From Tamarix chinensis (Eukaryota; Streptophyta; Magnoliopsida; Caryophyllales; Tamaricaceae): a stretch of DNA of 64,000 nt. Positions within the stretch are counted from its first letter, which is position 1. Every line of letters starts with the position of its first letter. The notes under the pieces are model-generated. The model saw only the letters and a list, made by a program, of their open reading frames with translations, was not told where the DNA came from and made no database searches. Positions 24,430 to 36,864 of this stretch are shown in pieces. The stretch covers positions 127,895,122 to 127,959,121 of the forward strand of contig CM060172.1 in the NCBI GenBank assembly GCA_030549775.1, read 5' to 3'. Made by a program: the position numbers and the translations under genes.

Positions 24430-24965
24430 GTAACCTGTTAATGGTGTACTATGATTTTTAAATGTTGCCTTATTCTCTGTAACAAAAATAAAAAAATAAA
24501 AAATGTTGCCTTATTCAGTTAATCTTCTTTTTTATTTTTATTTTTTTTTCTTTTTTACTTTGTCTTTAATGCTAATTGCTGACTCGTAAAGCTGTGTGCA
24601 GAAGTCCAATCAGTATGTCCAGACAAGCATTGTTCTTTGTTTAAAGTAGGTAGCAATGGCCGATTGGCCATGGTCAACTCCTTGACTTTTTCAACCAAGG
24701 ATCAAACGTCTATAGTTAAATTAATGAGGAATTTATCATCCTAGGGTGCCCATGGCAAAATCAAAAGTAAGTTATAAGTTAAATCATAGCTTTTTTTAAT
24801 TTGATTTTTAAAAAATTATTTCATGTCAATTATAGTTTATAAGTTTGTTAAATATATTTATAGTTGTAACAATATGACCAAGAATTGATATTATTATTAC
24901 TAGTTTACTATTGTAGTAGTTTAAATTAATTGAACTAGTGGTATATATTAGGTTAGATATCGTAA

Positions 24966-25002
<37 letters not shown>

Positions 25003-26178
25003 CTACATTTAATTTTGACTATTTTTTACTATTTCATTATCTTTAACATAACTAAATAATTATTAACCAATTTTCATTGTTCCTTAAAGTTTAAAAATCA
25101 TTATGTATGTGATTGTATTGATGGCTTATTCAATTCACCGTAATACTAGTTAACCCGGTTTTTAAGACAATGGGTAGAGTAGGTCTTAATTCGCCAAATA
25201 CGTTTTCAAAATCGAGGTCCTGAACTTTTATTATATATATGTGTATAACTAAAGATAATTCAATTGGAAGATTATCGGACTATGTAATATATATATTTTT
25301 ACATTTTTATCTTATATATATGACCATAAAAATGTTTTTTGCTCAATGCTTTATATAAGGGGACCTTGAAACTTTCCAAAAATCATACTATCACTAAACA
25401 AGTATGAGGTTTTCTATAATAAAAAAATAGCTTATATTTTTAATAGCTTATTTGAAAATAAATCCATTAAAAATAGAAATAGAAATGAAAATCCGTTTCC
25501 AATTCCAAAATATTATATTTTTTTATTTCAATTGTTTGAAATTTAATGGAAGACAATTAGAATCGGCTTTGTATCTCCCAACTTTTGGTTGAGATAGAGT
25601 TATATTTCTTATTTGCTTCGATATTCCAAAACACGGCATTCTAAAAAAGATAGAAATATGAAAAAGTTTCCATAATTTATAACCATTTCAAATAAATTAT
25701 TTTCGGTCCTCAATCTTGATGATTATTTTTTAACTATTCCAAAATAAAATCATTATCATTTCAAACTTCTTCTCTGATTTTTAGCAATTGGTAATCTTAC
25801 CATGATTTTATTTTAATTATTATAATATTTTTGTTATATGTTAATGCTCATCAAGTAAATATTTTATTATTAAATACTATATTACCCATAGTTTTACATA
25901 ATATATTTTGGTTGTATGTTAATGCAATTTATAGTTTTAATACCCAATGTTAGAAAAAGTACACACTAGAATTAATTATATAGCTAACATTAAGTAAATA
26001 TTATACATCTATTTTATTTAATTTTTTTAATAGTTTACATATTGCATACCTTATAAGATAAGATTGTCATCATATAAGACACTGATACATAGAAAAAGAT
26101 ATGAAAAAACTAGTCCATGACTTGACAACTTGCTTGAATTCTAGCTATTGCACTTTGTAAGCATGTATTAGAGAACAT
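24430..26178. other. AT-rich intergenic stretch
   Basis: No gene seen. A perfect (AAT)n run lies at about 24966-25001. The rest is low-complexity AT-rich DNA leading up to the LTR at 26179. Confidence 0.55.
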
Positions 26179-26642
26179 TATCATGGACCTTGGTCAAGGG
26201 TTGGGCCCACTGATAGGTCTATAAAGCCTATATATATATATATATATATATTTTGTTTTAGTATATTAGTTCATTAATTAGTAGGTGGCTTTAGTTTTTA
26301 TTAATTATTAACAAGTCCTAGTTTATTAGATGGTTTATGTATTAGGATTTAATATATCTTATTAATAAAAGGCTTGCTAAATCCTAAGTCTGCTAGAAAC
26401 TCTAGTTTCTTCCCTAATATATGTTACATTATAAATAAGAGGCTTTAGCCTTAGTAATTGACAACTTCGGGATTATCAAAATCAATAATTATTTAGCCTC
26501 TCTTTGGCTTTCTCCTCCTTATTATTGGCTCTCCCTTCTCTGTCCCTCTTACTCAAGAACCCTAATTCTAAATACTCATAGTTATAATTAACCTCCCCCC
26601 CCCAATTGTCCCATAATTCAATCCATAAATTGGGTCATTTCA
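26179..26642 (+). mobile_element. 5' LTR of a Copia-like retrotransposon
   Basis: The start (TATCATGGACCTTGG) is homologous to the 3' LTR start at 31529 (TGTCACAAACCTTGG). It carries the TATA box TATAAATA at 26430-26437 and ends at GGGTCATTTCA. The body from about 26290 is homologous to the LTR fragment at 41949-42321, including the stretch CAATTGTCCCATAAT. A (TA)n run at about 26229-26251 lies inside. Confidence 0.72.
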
Positions 26643-27436
26643 CGTTCATAGAATTTGAGAGCAAACATGATTCCAATGGACAAATCGATTACTCAAATGG
26701 AAAAAATTCGCACAAGATGGCTGCAAACATGCGCACAAGACCACCAAATTGGTAGAAACAATGCATCAACGTGTATAACGACAACAAAAATATATTACAA
26801 TTAATAAAGGATTGCACTAAATAGAGAAGCTGATGTTGATGGCTCAACTCAAATGGGTGACGACTTGGGACACCAACAAAATTTACCTTCCTCCATTGCT
26901 AGTCCCATAACTATCACGTCCCAAGCCATCAATTCCTTACTCGCACTGCCATAATCACCCCCGCTAAATACAAGGTGTCAACCATAACACCTTCACTGAC
27001 CTTAGCTAGTGGTTATCAACCCTCTAGCACCCCTCACCACCACTTCTCCATCATCAACCACCTCAATTGCTAAAAAAACCCTAACCTCTGCACCCAATTT
27101 TCATCATACCCTAACCCTAATTTACATATCATTAGCCCGCCCACCATAGTGTTACCCATGCAACCTTACATGTGCTCACTAATCACCCTACCACACTTTT
27201 CTTTTCTTTTTTACCTTTAACGAGATGACCCTAAGGTTGTCTGAGCCTCTAGTTACCGAAAGCTTTGATCAAAGGCCACACCATCCCTCATATTCCTTTA
27301 AAGCCTTATGTGGCATCCTCTATGATTAATCTTGTTGGTTTGGATGAGGTGTTGTCTCTAATCAGATATCATGAAACTTTCATGTCATCATTGGAGGTTT
27401 CATCGTCCCTCACCAGCCATTAACCACAACGACATT

Positions 27437-30400
27437 GTAATACCCCAAATATTTTTCTAACCCTATTTCATGGATGATTAGTATCTTAGCACCCTCCTTA
27501 ACCCTTAACAAGTGATTAAACACTTTACTCAAACCTTTAAACCGCTCCTTTTACATTTTTACCCTTAAAAACCCTAACCCTAGCTTTACTAGACTAGTGG
27601 TCAATTGAGCTACATTCTTTTGGTTAGTTGGCCTACAACCAGAATGACCTATCTTTCAAGGGGATTGAACAATGTGTGATTTTACATAACTAATTTATTT
27701 TAATTCCTTTTGGCTACAGATAAATTATTGGAACAAATATTTTTATATATGTAGGTTCTTTTTATTCCACACATTTCTATAATTTGTCATAATTTTTAGA
27801 ATTTGTTTGCTATATTTCATAATAAATACCTATTTAAATGACTTTATACTCAAATAAATTATCTAAAAATTAGTTGAGGTAATCCATTAACTTTATTGAC
27901 CAAAAAATCACCTCCTATATCATATTTGACCCTTATTTTATCATTATACCATAATCCATTCATATTACTATTCCACCCACCCTCACTTATTCTTATACCG
28001 TCATACTTCTTTCTTCCACAATGATCCCTTTTCCATGCCTTGAAAGCAAACTTAAAATTAGATCTCCCTCTCTTATATCTCCTTTTTATCTTCATATATA
28101 AGATGGATAAGGCTTTTAGCCTTTATTATACACTTAGCACATTTCTATTTTTCCTATAATCTCAACTTTGCTCCCTTCTATTTCTTCTTATAATTTATCT
28201 TTTCATTGAGTTGTACATTGTTTTTTCCCTTTTCCCCTATCTACTAGGATTGTCTCCTTTCCTTTCTCCTCATTGATTTTCCTATTTCACTCCTAATTTT
28301 CCTTTAGCTTAACTCCTAAACACTTAATTTAAATGTAGGGAGTTAATGTTTATAAAAAGGCGAGCCCTTAACCTTGTTGTCCTTAGTGAAATAAATGGAC
28401 AAGTTAGGATTAATATTTCTAGACTAATGGTGCTTTTAGATAATGATACATAAGGATTTTTTTGTATGATATATGTTGTTTTAATTTAATTATCGTGCAT
28501 ATCTATAGTTTAGGATTTTTTATATGATATATGTTGTTTTAATTTAATTACCGTATTAGCATTATTATGTTGTAAAATCATTATTATATTATTAAAGCTT
28601 ATATTCATGTAATTATTTTGTGATTTCATGTGTAGCATGTGTTTTTATGATTGTATGTGAAACTGTGGTATTAGGTCATGCTCTGTATCATATTAAAATT
28701 TCTAGCAAGATTATGTATTTTGATATTCTTAATATGCATTTTTTTATGCATATTCTCATGTGATTTATTATTGTTGAACAATAGTTTGTATGGTTGGACT
28801 TGTAGGCTAGTTAGACCTTAAGGGTGTCTCAACCTATGGCCATTTTGGGTATTTTTGGGTTGCCCTAATTTAAGATAATTGCATAGTTGGAGGTTTAATA
28901 TTATTTGGGAGTCGCTATGAATTTAGGAAAAGTTTGTTGAAGGCTAATTTTTTTGAGCAATTATGCTAGAATCGGTTAATGGTATCACAATCAAATTATT
29001 TAGAAGATATTAAGTGTATAATTGTATTCATTGAGGTTTGTACATAAACTTTAATATGTATTGTGATAGGGTTTGGCGGACTATGGATCAAGTTGTGTTA
29101 ATAATAATTTTTTGAGGTGTTTAGGTGACAAAGGGGTATTATGATCATTTTAGGTTAATTCTATAAAATTGAGGTAGTGAAAGTGTTATTTGGGAAAAAA
29201 TATGAGAAGTGCGATATGTGATTAGTTGTGGTTAATAAGGTTAATACAAGTATTAATATTATGTACAAATTGTTCAAAATGAACTTAAAAACTCTAGGGA
29301 TATGATCGGTAATTTATTTACAAAATTTTGGAGTTAAATCCTAATTTTAGATATGGTGTTAAGCATGATATATTAGAGTGTTGTGTCACATTGGTAAGTA
29401 TTATGGATGAAGGTGTGAGTGGATTGTGAATTAGGGTTTTGTGAGGGCATTATGGTCTTTTCACTTGTGTAATGTCTCTTATTGTGTTTTTTTTTCTTGG
29501 TTTATGATAATCAGTTCTTCATGTGATTATAACATGTTTGGTTTGATTATCCATGGCACACTTTTAATTATTTTGATAATGAAATTTTTTTAATGAATTA
29601 ATTAATACTCGATATTTCATATAGCAAATGGCAAGTGGTAACACGTGTTAAAGTCGTGAAAATATAAGTGGAAGAGTTATGATGATAAGTACATCAAGTG
29701 ATATTCATCAAGTGTGGAGTATGAAATATGTTGGACATGTTAACTAATGGTACATTGATAATTAAAGAGGAAGATCACGTGAGTCAGAACCAAGGTGTTT
29801 TAGCTTTATATTTTAATCAATTTGTTGTTGTATCTAAGTGGCTTGGTTGTTACATTTATAACTAGAGTGATCCTATATCTACTTTATATTATCTGTTACA
29901 TACTCAAAGAATAAGAATATAGTTTTATAGTTCATAAGTGTGTTCTACCTTAGAGGGTGCTATATGTTGTGATATTTTTCCATCAATTATGAATAATGGG
30001 GTATCTAATCTTAATGTAACTAAGTAAAAGAAATATTGTGATCGCCTAATGTTGAAACCTCATATGGTTTCTCTTTATCTATCTTATATCATGAGCATAT
30101 ATGCATGAATAGTATCTATATTGTCTCATGATTCCTATTTGTTACGAATATCTTATTTTATTGACATGTATTATTAGCTTACTCGATATTTAAGTATTAA
30201 CCATCCTTTTTGTGGGTGTTGCTCATTTCCATAAGCAGATGCCTCCCTATTTCGCAATTAACTATTAATTTGATGTTCTTTCTTGTTGTGATTGTCTATG
30301 GTAAGAAATTTACTAGGTTAATACTCGAGTATGGTTATCTGAATATTTATCTCTTTATATGAACTTATAGTCCTTTATTTTCTCTTGTCTCTATCTCTTC

Positions 30401-30620
30401 TCCATTATCCTATAATTTTACATTGCCATAGGATCAAGTGTTTTACACACCTGATATCTAGGTATGAGTTTACATTCAACCTTCCACCTATTATAAATTA
30501 GGTATAAGGAGTGCATTTTTTATGTTGAATGCAACGTAACACTATGTGTTTTAATTTTTATATCTCACAAAACTCACTTTAAAGAAGAAAAAAATAGAAC
30601 CTGAAAATGGGAGTGTTATA
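27437..30620 (+). mobile_element. Long solo LTR, copy B (about 3.2 kb)
   Basis: It starts TGTAATACCCCAAATA and ends GGGAGTGTTATA, a member of the TGTAAYACCCC family. The flanking 5-mers GACAT (27432-27436) and GACGT (30621-30625) differ at one base, a slightly decayed target-site duplication. A TATATAAG promoter candidate is at 28095-28102. Homology with the copy at 32116-35673 (inverse orientation) includes the block around GTGGGTGTTGCTCATTTCC near 30215-30235. No coding domain was found. It sits inside the Copia-like element 26179-31665. Confidence 0.78.
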
Positions 30621-31528
30621 GACGTTATCCATTGATCAAATTATTTCATGGATTGGGTTCCCCTTGATTATCTTCAGCTTCATTGAGTTTGGTTAGGGTA
30701 GAAGTTTTGTATAAATATATCATCATGTTATTAAGTATTTTTAATTAAGTTTCTTTCTTTCTAAGGGGTGGAATGGAATAACCCAGTTGAAACATAATGA
30801 TCATGCATCAGCTATATTAATAGTAGTCACAAATGTAGTTTATGCCCAATGTTAGGGACAACCTAAGACTCCATTGCAGCCTCTACCACTTTTGTGTCAT
30901 CCTTGCTAACTCTAAAAAAGCCTTCTTCTCCATGAAAATACCTATATTCATCTACTACAAACTCACAAGAAACCTTAACTAGGTAGTCGCCATGCCTAGA
31001 CAATTTTGTACATGTTTAACAAAAATTTGGGATCATCAATCACAAATAATTACTAATGCATCCATAGGAACACTAGTTTTATGTTAGGAATAAGGCTCTA
31101 ACTCCTTTAGGAGGCTAATTCAAAGTTGTTATCTATTCATATTATCTGAGAAAAAGGTACAATAGCCCGTCTGTAATTAAGAGCATTTTAAAAGTGTTGT
31201 ATAGCTCTAACATGATTGATATATGGGCCTCTGAACGCTCGCCACCATAAGTCAGTCCTCTTATTAAGCCTCCTTAGCTTATAGAAACCATACGTACTAT
31301 ATTGCCTAATTTGTGGTCATAACTCGACACATCATAGGAACCTGCCCATGACACTAACGCTCCGATTATACCACCAAATGTGTTAGTTTTTAGCTTACTC
31401 CATTGCTCAATATCCAAATTTGATGGTCAAGTGGAATAGCTTTTACCACCAAATATATGTTAGCTTTTAGCTTACTTCTTTCCTCATTACAAGCTGGAGT
31501 ACAAGCTCAATTTCTAGGAGGGAGCTAA

Positions 31529-31665
31529 TGTCACAAACCTTGGTTATGACCTAGGCCTATTGTTGGGTTTATAGGGCCCATGTTCAATTTTAGTTACAGT
31601 ATATTAGATTTTTTATTTGTAGTATATTAGATTGTAGTTCATTAATAAGCAGTAGGTGTACTAAA
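31529..31665 (+). mobile_element. Truncated 3' LTR of the 26179 element
   Basis: Starts TGTCACAAACC directly after a purine tract and follows the 5' LTR sequence until about 31665, where homology stops. Confidence 0.65.
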
Positions 31666-31739
31666 TTATTCCCTTAACACTTAATCAATATTATATCCAT
31701 GAAAAATAGTTTAAAATAAAGTTTATTACATTCCTTAAA

Positions 31740-32115
31740 CCCTAGTTATGTCTTAAAAAAAGGTTTAAAAAATGACTCTTTTTATAATTTTGAATCCAAT
31801 ATGACTTTTTAGCCACTTTTAGTCATCAAACTTCTTTGAGACCATTCTAATATGTTGAAATTTGGAATTACTTAGCTTTTTTTGAGTTGCTCGATGTAAC
31901 GCCTCATTCTTTTAAAAACTTGATTTATTCGAGATTTGTATATATGGAGATAAATTTATCTGAGTTTGATGTTTTATTAGATTATTTGGAGAATTTAAAA
32001 TTTTATTTATATCTTTGAAAAACTTCGTTCATGACTTCTTGATCTTCCTTACAATTTTTTATCCCATAAAAATTTTAAACCACTTTTGGTCTTCAAGCTC
32101 TTTCGAGGCTATTAT
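31740..32115. repeat. Tandem repeat that hosts long LTR copy C
   Basis: Two diverged units share CCACTTTTRGTCWTCAA then TTTSGAGRCY (near 31790-31840 and 32083-32112). The second unit starts TGTAACGCCTC at 31895 and aligns along about 220 bp with 61635-61854. The unit continues after the inserted LTR: 35679-35730 resembles 31845-31895 (ATGTKGAAWATTTG then TTTTTTGAGT-like). Confidence 0.6.
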
Positions 32116-32754
32116 TGGAACACTCCAATTTTTACTACTAAAAAATTTTGTTTGCAGCGGAAGTAACTAAGTAAAAATAGTGGGGGTTATCGCCGTGATC
32201 GACATAATTTTGGTTTATGCAACCATTCTTACATCAATCACAAGGCTAAAACGTTCAAGGTAATACAAGGAAATTAGAAAACAAAAGTACATTTATAGTA
32301 CAAATACTGAGTTTGGAGTATTACTCCAAGTTTTACAATCCCAAAATACCAAAAAGGGGATACCGTGGATCAAGAGTCAAAAAGGATATCCAGTTTAATA
32401 CATAATCCGGATAACAGATACTCTTCACCTGACCCCGACATAGATGAAGTCACTCATCCCCACATAAGGCGTCATAAGCCGTAAAGTCATACCTGATCCT
32501 CTAAATCCTGCACATAAGATCTAGGGCCTTCTACTTGTGGGAATGAGCAGCACCCATAAAACAGGTGGTTAGTACGCTATGTACTAAGTAAGAGAACAAT
32601 ACTATCGAAACAGGAATACAAATAGCACATGCTTCCACATTAAATGATAAAGGAATATAACTAAGTAAATGAACATCCTATAAGGCATATTACAATCTAG
32701 ATCCTTTTATTAAGTATATTCCATTTTCATTCTTTTATATACGTTGAGTGCAGG

Positions 32755-33180
32755 AACCCCACTATTCTTAAACCGGTGGAACGGTTTAAAACTTCTTGGG
32801 GACAACACACCCAAGCCACTATCCTTTTCGGTGGAACGGAGGTTAAAAACATCTCCTAGGGGCAGAATGCTCCCGAGCCACTATTCTACCTGCTGGAACG
32901 GGAATAAATCACCCTAGTCATGACTCACATATTCTTCCACTATAAATTATTAGTATCTTTCCCGTAGGTTATGAAGATATGTTTTATTTCACAGCGAGTA
33001 GGGACCCCACTATTCTCAACCGATGGAATGGTTTGAAACTTCTCGGGGATAACACACCCGAGCCACTATTATTTCCAGTAGAACATAGATTAAAAACATC
33101 ATCTTGGAGCAGAACGCTCCCGAGTCACTATTCTACCCGGTGGAACGGGAATACATATATATAGATTTAGGAAAAATAAT
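32755..33180. repeat. LTR-internal minisatellite, copy C
   Basis: Two blocks of units with CCACTATTCT and a TGGAACGG variant of the dyad core, separated by a spacer ending in CACTTTAAGTGATTAGTATCTT-like sequence. The layout is the same as in the other long LTRs. Confidence 0.75.
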
Positions 33181-33453
33181 CACCATGCCTCTACTCATGT
33201 ACTCTTCCACTTTAAGTGATTAGTATCTTATTTAAGTTATTCTTAGGCATAAAACATAGTCAAATAGATATGCACATAATATAGGTCCAAATTCTCAAGT
33301 CCTATCAAACCCTAATTACACTTCTTTTAGTATTCATTCTCCCATGTTGGTTGTTCCACTCACATTATGTTATGACACCTACCAAATCCCATCATTAGTT
33401 TCATACCCAAAAGGTGCAACCTAATTCCCATGGGTTTGCTTTAGTAATCTCAT

Positions 33454-33489
<36 letters not shown>

Positions 33490-33890
33490 CACTGAAGTAT
33501 CCAAGTCCAAATCCCATAAAATTGTCATAACACTTCACATGAAATTTTCATCATTTCTAATTTCCAGTAGATATTCTCTAATCCCTAAAAATGGAATAAT
33601 AATATTAACATCTCAAGATGACTTGTCCCAAATTTACTATTAAACATTTATGAACCCCCAAATAACGATAATACTCCCATGAATTACTCAAGTTATTATT
33701 GTCATAATTTAAGTCTCCTAACACATAAATTACCAAAACTTCCTTAATATCCCATAATAACCAAGTTACTCTTTAAGTATAATTAGCACCTTTATTTTAT
33801 AAAATCTTATACCTTCCATACATATTATTTTTTCAAATCTTCATTAATCATCATACCTCATGAGATACCTTAATCCCATTTACCACAACT

Positions 33891-34175
33891 CATTCAACCC
33901 ATATTTTATGCCATAAGACATAACTTCACAATTATGATATTATCATCATTCAACCCATATTTCATACTATAGATATAATTTTACGATTTTGACATTATCA
34001 TCATTCAACCCATATTTCATATCTTAAGTTATAATTTTCACAAATATGACATTCTCATCATTCAACCCATATTTCATACCATGAATATATTTTCACAAGT
34101 ATGATATTAACATCACTCAACCCATATTTTATGTTATAAGAAGCATTCTTACAAATATGATATTATTGTCGCAGT
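33891..34175. repeat. Five-unit 55-57 bp tandem repeat
   Basis: Units beginning CATTCAACCCATATTT start at 33891, 33947, 34002, 34059 and 34114. They occupy the same relative part of the LTR as the TTACC-rich array of copy A and the (TTA)n tracts of copy D. Confidence 0.9.
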
Positions 34176-35678
34176 CATAACATAATGGTATCTCTTACAA
34201 CTTTTATTTTCTTTCAACATAACATACATAACATCACAAATTATTAATATCAATATATGTTACATATTATAGTATCAATATCATGAAAAATACATTTAGT
34301 CATACAAGCAATTATCATCAAAAGTCCTAAACATCGAATTGTATTATTACTGGGCTCTAAGCACGCAAAATCCCAGACTTCCTCCTCCAAGGCTACTAGA
34401 AAACCTCCTACAAAAATAATTAAATTACGGTTAGGCTTGAAGAGTTAAAAATAAGGGGGGAAATCAAGGTAAAGAGGGTAAAAGTAGGTATAACCATAGT
34501 CAAATGAGAGCTTGAGATGTGTGGATGTGTAGGGGAATGTATGGTGGAGCTATGGTTAAAGTTTAGTGGTGTTTGGTTGAGTTTTGGGAGTGAAAATAGG
34601 GATGCACGACCAAAGGAATGAGGTTGCATAGCTATGCAGCAGGCGGTGCAACTTCTGACCGAGAGAAAACAAGATGCACGGCCATGCGGTGCGAAATGTG
34701 CAGAATTAGGCCGAGAGGAAATTTTTATACGGTTGGATGGTGTAGGGATTACACGGTAGTGCAGCAGGGGATTTAAGTGTTGCACAGCCGTGAAGTAGGT
34801 CGTGCACCGGCCATACACTCTGCAACACTATAACACGCGAGAGGAAGAAGGAGGTAAAAGGGGCAACGGTCGGCAGCAATGGTCGGCTACGGCTAGAGGG
34901 AAGGTTGGGGCAACCTTGGTGATCGATCCACTGGCCAAAGGGCGGCGAGTGGTGGTGCATGGTGGTGCGAAAGCCAAAATAGGGAAAGGAAGGGGAATAA
35001 GAAGAAGAAAGGGAGAAGAAGGAAAGGAGGTGGGAGAGGAAGCTCGGTAATGGCTTTTTAGCACAAAAATTAATAGAGTGAGGCAAAACCAAAGAGAAAT
35101 AGGGAGAGTGTGAGGTATATATATATGTTCATGTGTCTGTGTGGTATTATTTGGGGAAGAAGAAAATAGAACAGGGGGTGCGTGCGATGGGAAAGATGAT
35201 GATTGTGCAGCTGCAAGTTGATGATGATAGTGATGGTTGTAGAGGATGGATAGGGTAGGGTAGTAGCTGCAGGGTGAGGGTGGTGATGGTTAATGGAAGT
35301 GTTGCGTAAAGATAAAAAGGATAAGAAGGATTCAAGGAGGTAGGGTGGTGCGCATGGGAGTGTGCATGCCTGCAAAGGTGGGAGAAGGAGAAGAAGAGAA
35401 AAGGGAAAAGGAAATGAAAAAGAAAAGAGAAAAGTGTTGAGGGATTAGTTTAGGGTGATTTTAGATTAGCTAAAGGTAATTAGGTTTAGCGAAAATTTTA
35501 GTAGGTTTGATTTTGGTTTATGAATTACGGTTTATCAAAATTAAGGTTCTAAAATTGGTTAAAGTTTCGGAATTAATGATAGGTTAAGGCTAATATAGGA
35601 TTTATTAACATTAGAATCAAGTTAGGGTGCTGATGATGTAGGCTTAGATTAAGTAAATTTTCAGGGTATTACAATTAT

Positions 35679-36864
35679 TTTATGTGAATATTTGAATTCT
35701 TTATGTTGTTTTGAGTCTTTTAGATTTTTTTAAAAATTTCAAACCAAGTTTTTGGTAATAAGAACACTATTCATTATATCATTATGCCTTGATCATGTTT
35801 TAAGCCCCAAAGCCCTTACATCCATCAAAAAATTATAAAACTTCATGGATTACTGTATTTCAGCATTTTCGAGGTATAAATGAATTTTAAAAAGTATCAT
35901 TATTATTATTATTAGAATTAATTAACCATTTTCTGACATAATTATCAATCAAAATTGATCTTTCAGTACTTAAATCTTATTTAATCCTTGTGAGCTTTAA
36001 TTCTATCTACTTATACATGATAATAATCAATATTGGCCATTCATTTTGGGCTCTTATAGCTGTCATATCCTATCCCCCTTCTCATCCTTATCTTTATTCA
36101 AACATCTAGATATTTATGTCTCATGTCATCATTATCATGTATTAAAATTATTACACTTGCTTTCCTCGCTTTCCCTCCCTAACTTTAGTCACACTACTTT
36201 TTCCTTCCCTACTTTTTATGGTTTCCATGGTCATCCTTCCATTGATGAAGCTTAAGTTTCCTTTCAAACTTCATGATAAGGATGATTTTCATTTCCTCTT
36301 TAACTATTTCTCCTTTGATTTGCTTTTTAAGTATTGATTTTTGTGAACTTGTCTGTTGATTGTCTAGGTTCACGAAGGTGATTAGTGGAGTTATGATTGA
36401 TTGTTAAATTTTTCTTATTGTTGATAAAATACCTAAACTATTTGGAAATAGAATTATGATGCACTACTACAAAATAAGGATTTAATAATGGTGAATAAAT
36501 AACAATTCCCAAAAATTTTAACAAAAGTGGATTTTTTTAGCACACTAGCAATGAAAGAGATTTGATAACAGATTGTGCTTAAAAAAACTAGATAATTACT
36601 AATTGCATGAGAAAAAAAATCATGACAAACTTTTTGATAATGATATTTCTTTAACACAATCAACAAGGCATCTTATTCCTCGAGGTTAGGTCCCCAAGTG
36701 AAAAACATTTTCTGGCCAATTGTCTTATTTCCACTTTATAGTTTAAATCACAAATCCTATAGAAGTATGCATACTTAAGAATATAGAGCTCCACATATGG
36801 CTTTTGCTATAAGAGGTCGTGCACTACTTTAACTAGCCATCTTGGAAGTGAGTGTGTTACTTTA
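35679..36864. other. Repeat-derived intergenic stretch
   Basis: No gene supported. The first 50 bp continue the repeat interrupted by copy C. The remainder is AT-rich, with short frames that have no recognisable content. Confidence 0.45.

Larger units (their letters stand above)
26179..31665 (+). mobile_element. Decayed LTR retrotransposon with a nested long LTR
   Basis: The 5' LTR (26179-26642) and the start of a 3' LTR (31529-31665, truncated) enclose an internal region interrupted at 27437-30620 by a long solo LTR. Removing the insertion leaves only about 1.7 kb of internal DNA (26643-27436 and 30626-31528). A purine-rich tract (TAGGAGGGAGCTAA) directly precedes the 3' LTR, as expected of a polypurine tract. 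I could not recognise gag or pol blocks, so it is a deleted or non-autonomous element. Confidence 0.65.
32116..35673 (-). mobile_element. Long solo LTR, copy C (about 3.6 kb)
   Basis: Left end TGGAACACTCC, right end GGGTATTACA, with a perfect 5 bp target-site duplication ATTAT (32111-32115 and 35674-35678). Read from the right it starts TGTAATACCCTG, matching copy B. A TATA-like run on the - strand at 35116-35126 is followed by a pyrimidine-rich leader (about 35100 to 34400), fixing the orientation. The block 32700-33250 is collinear with the minisatellite region of the other copies. Open frames on either strand in the GC-richer part are low-complexity and not genes. Confidence 0.87.

Noticed and set aside
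34420..35375. Several 78-132 codon - strand frames
   Set aside because: Ser/Pro/Leu/His-rich simple sequence in the leader region of long LTR copy C.
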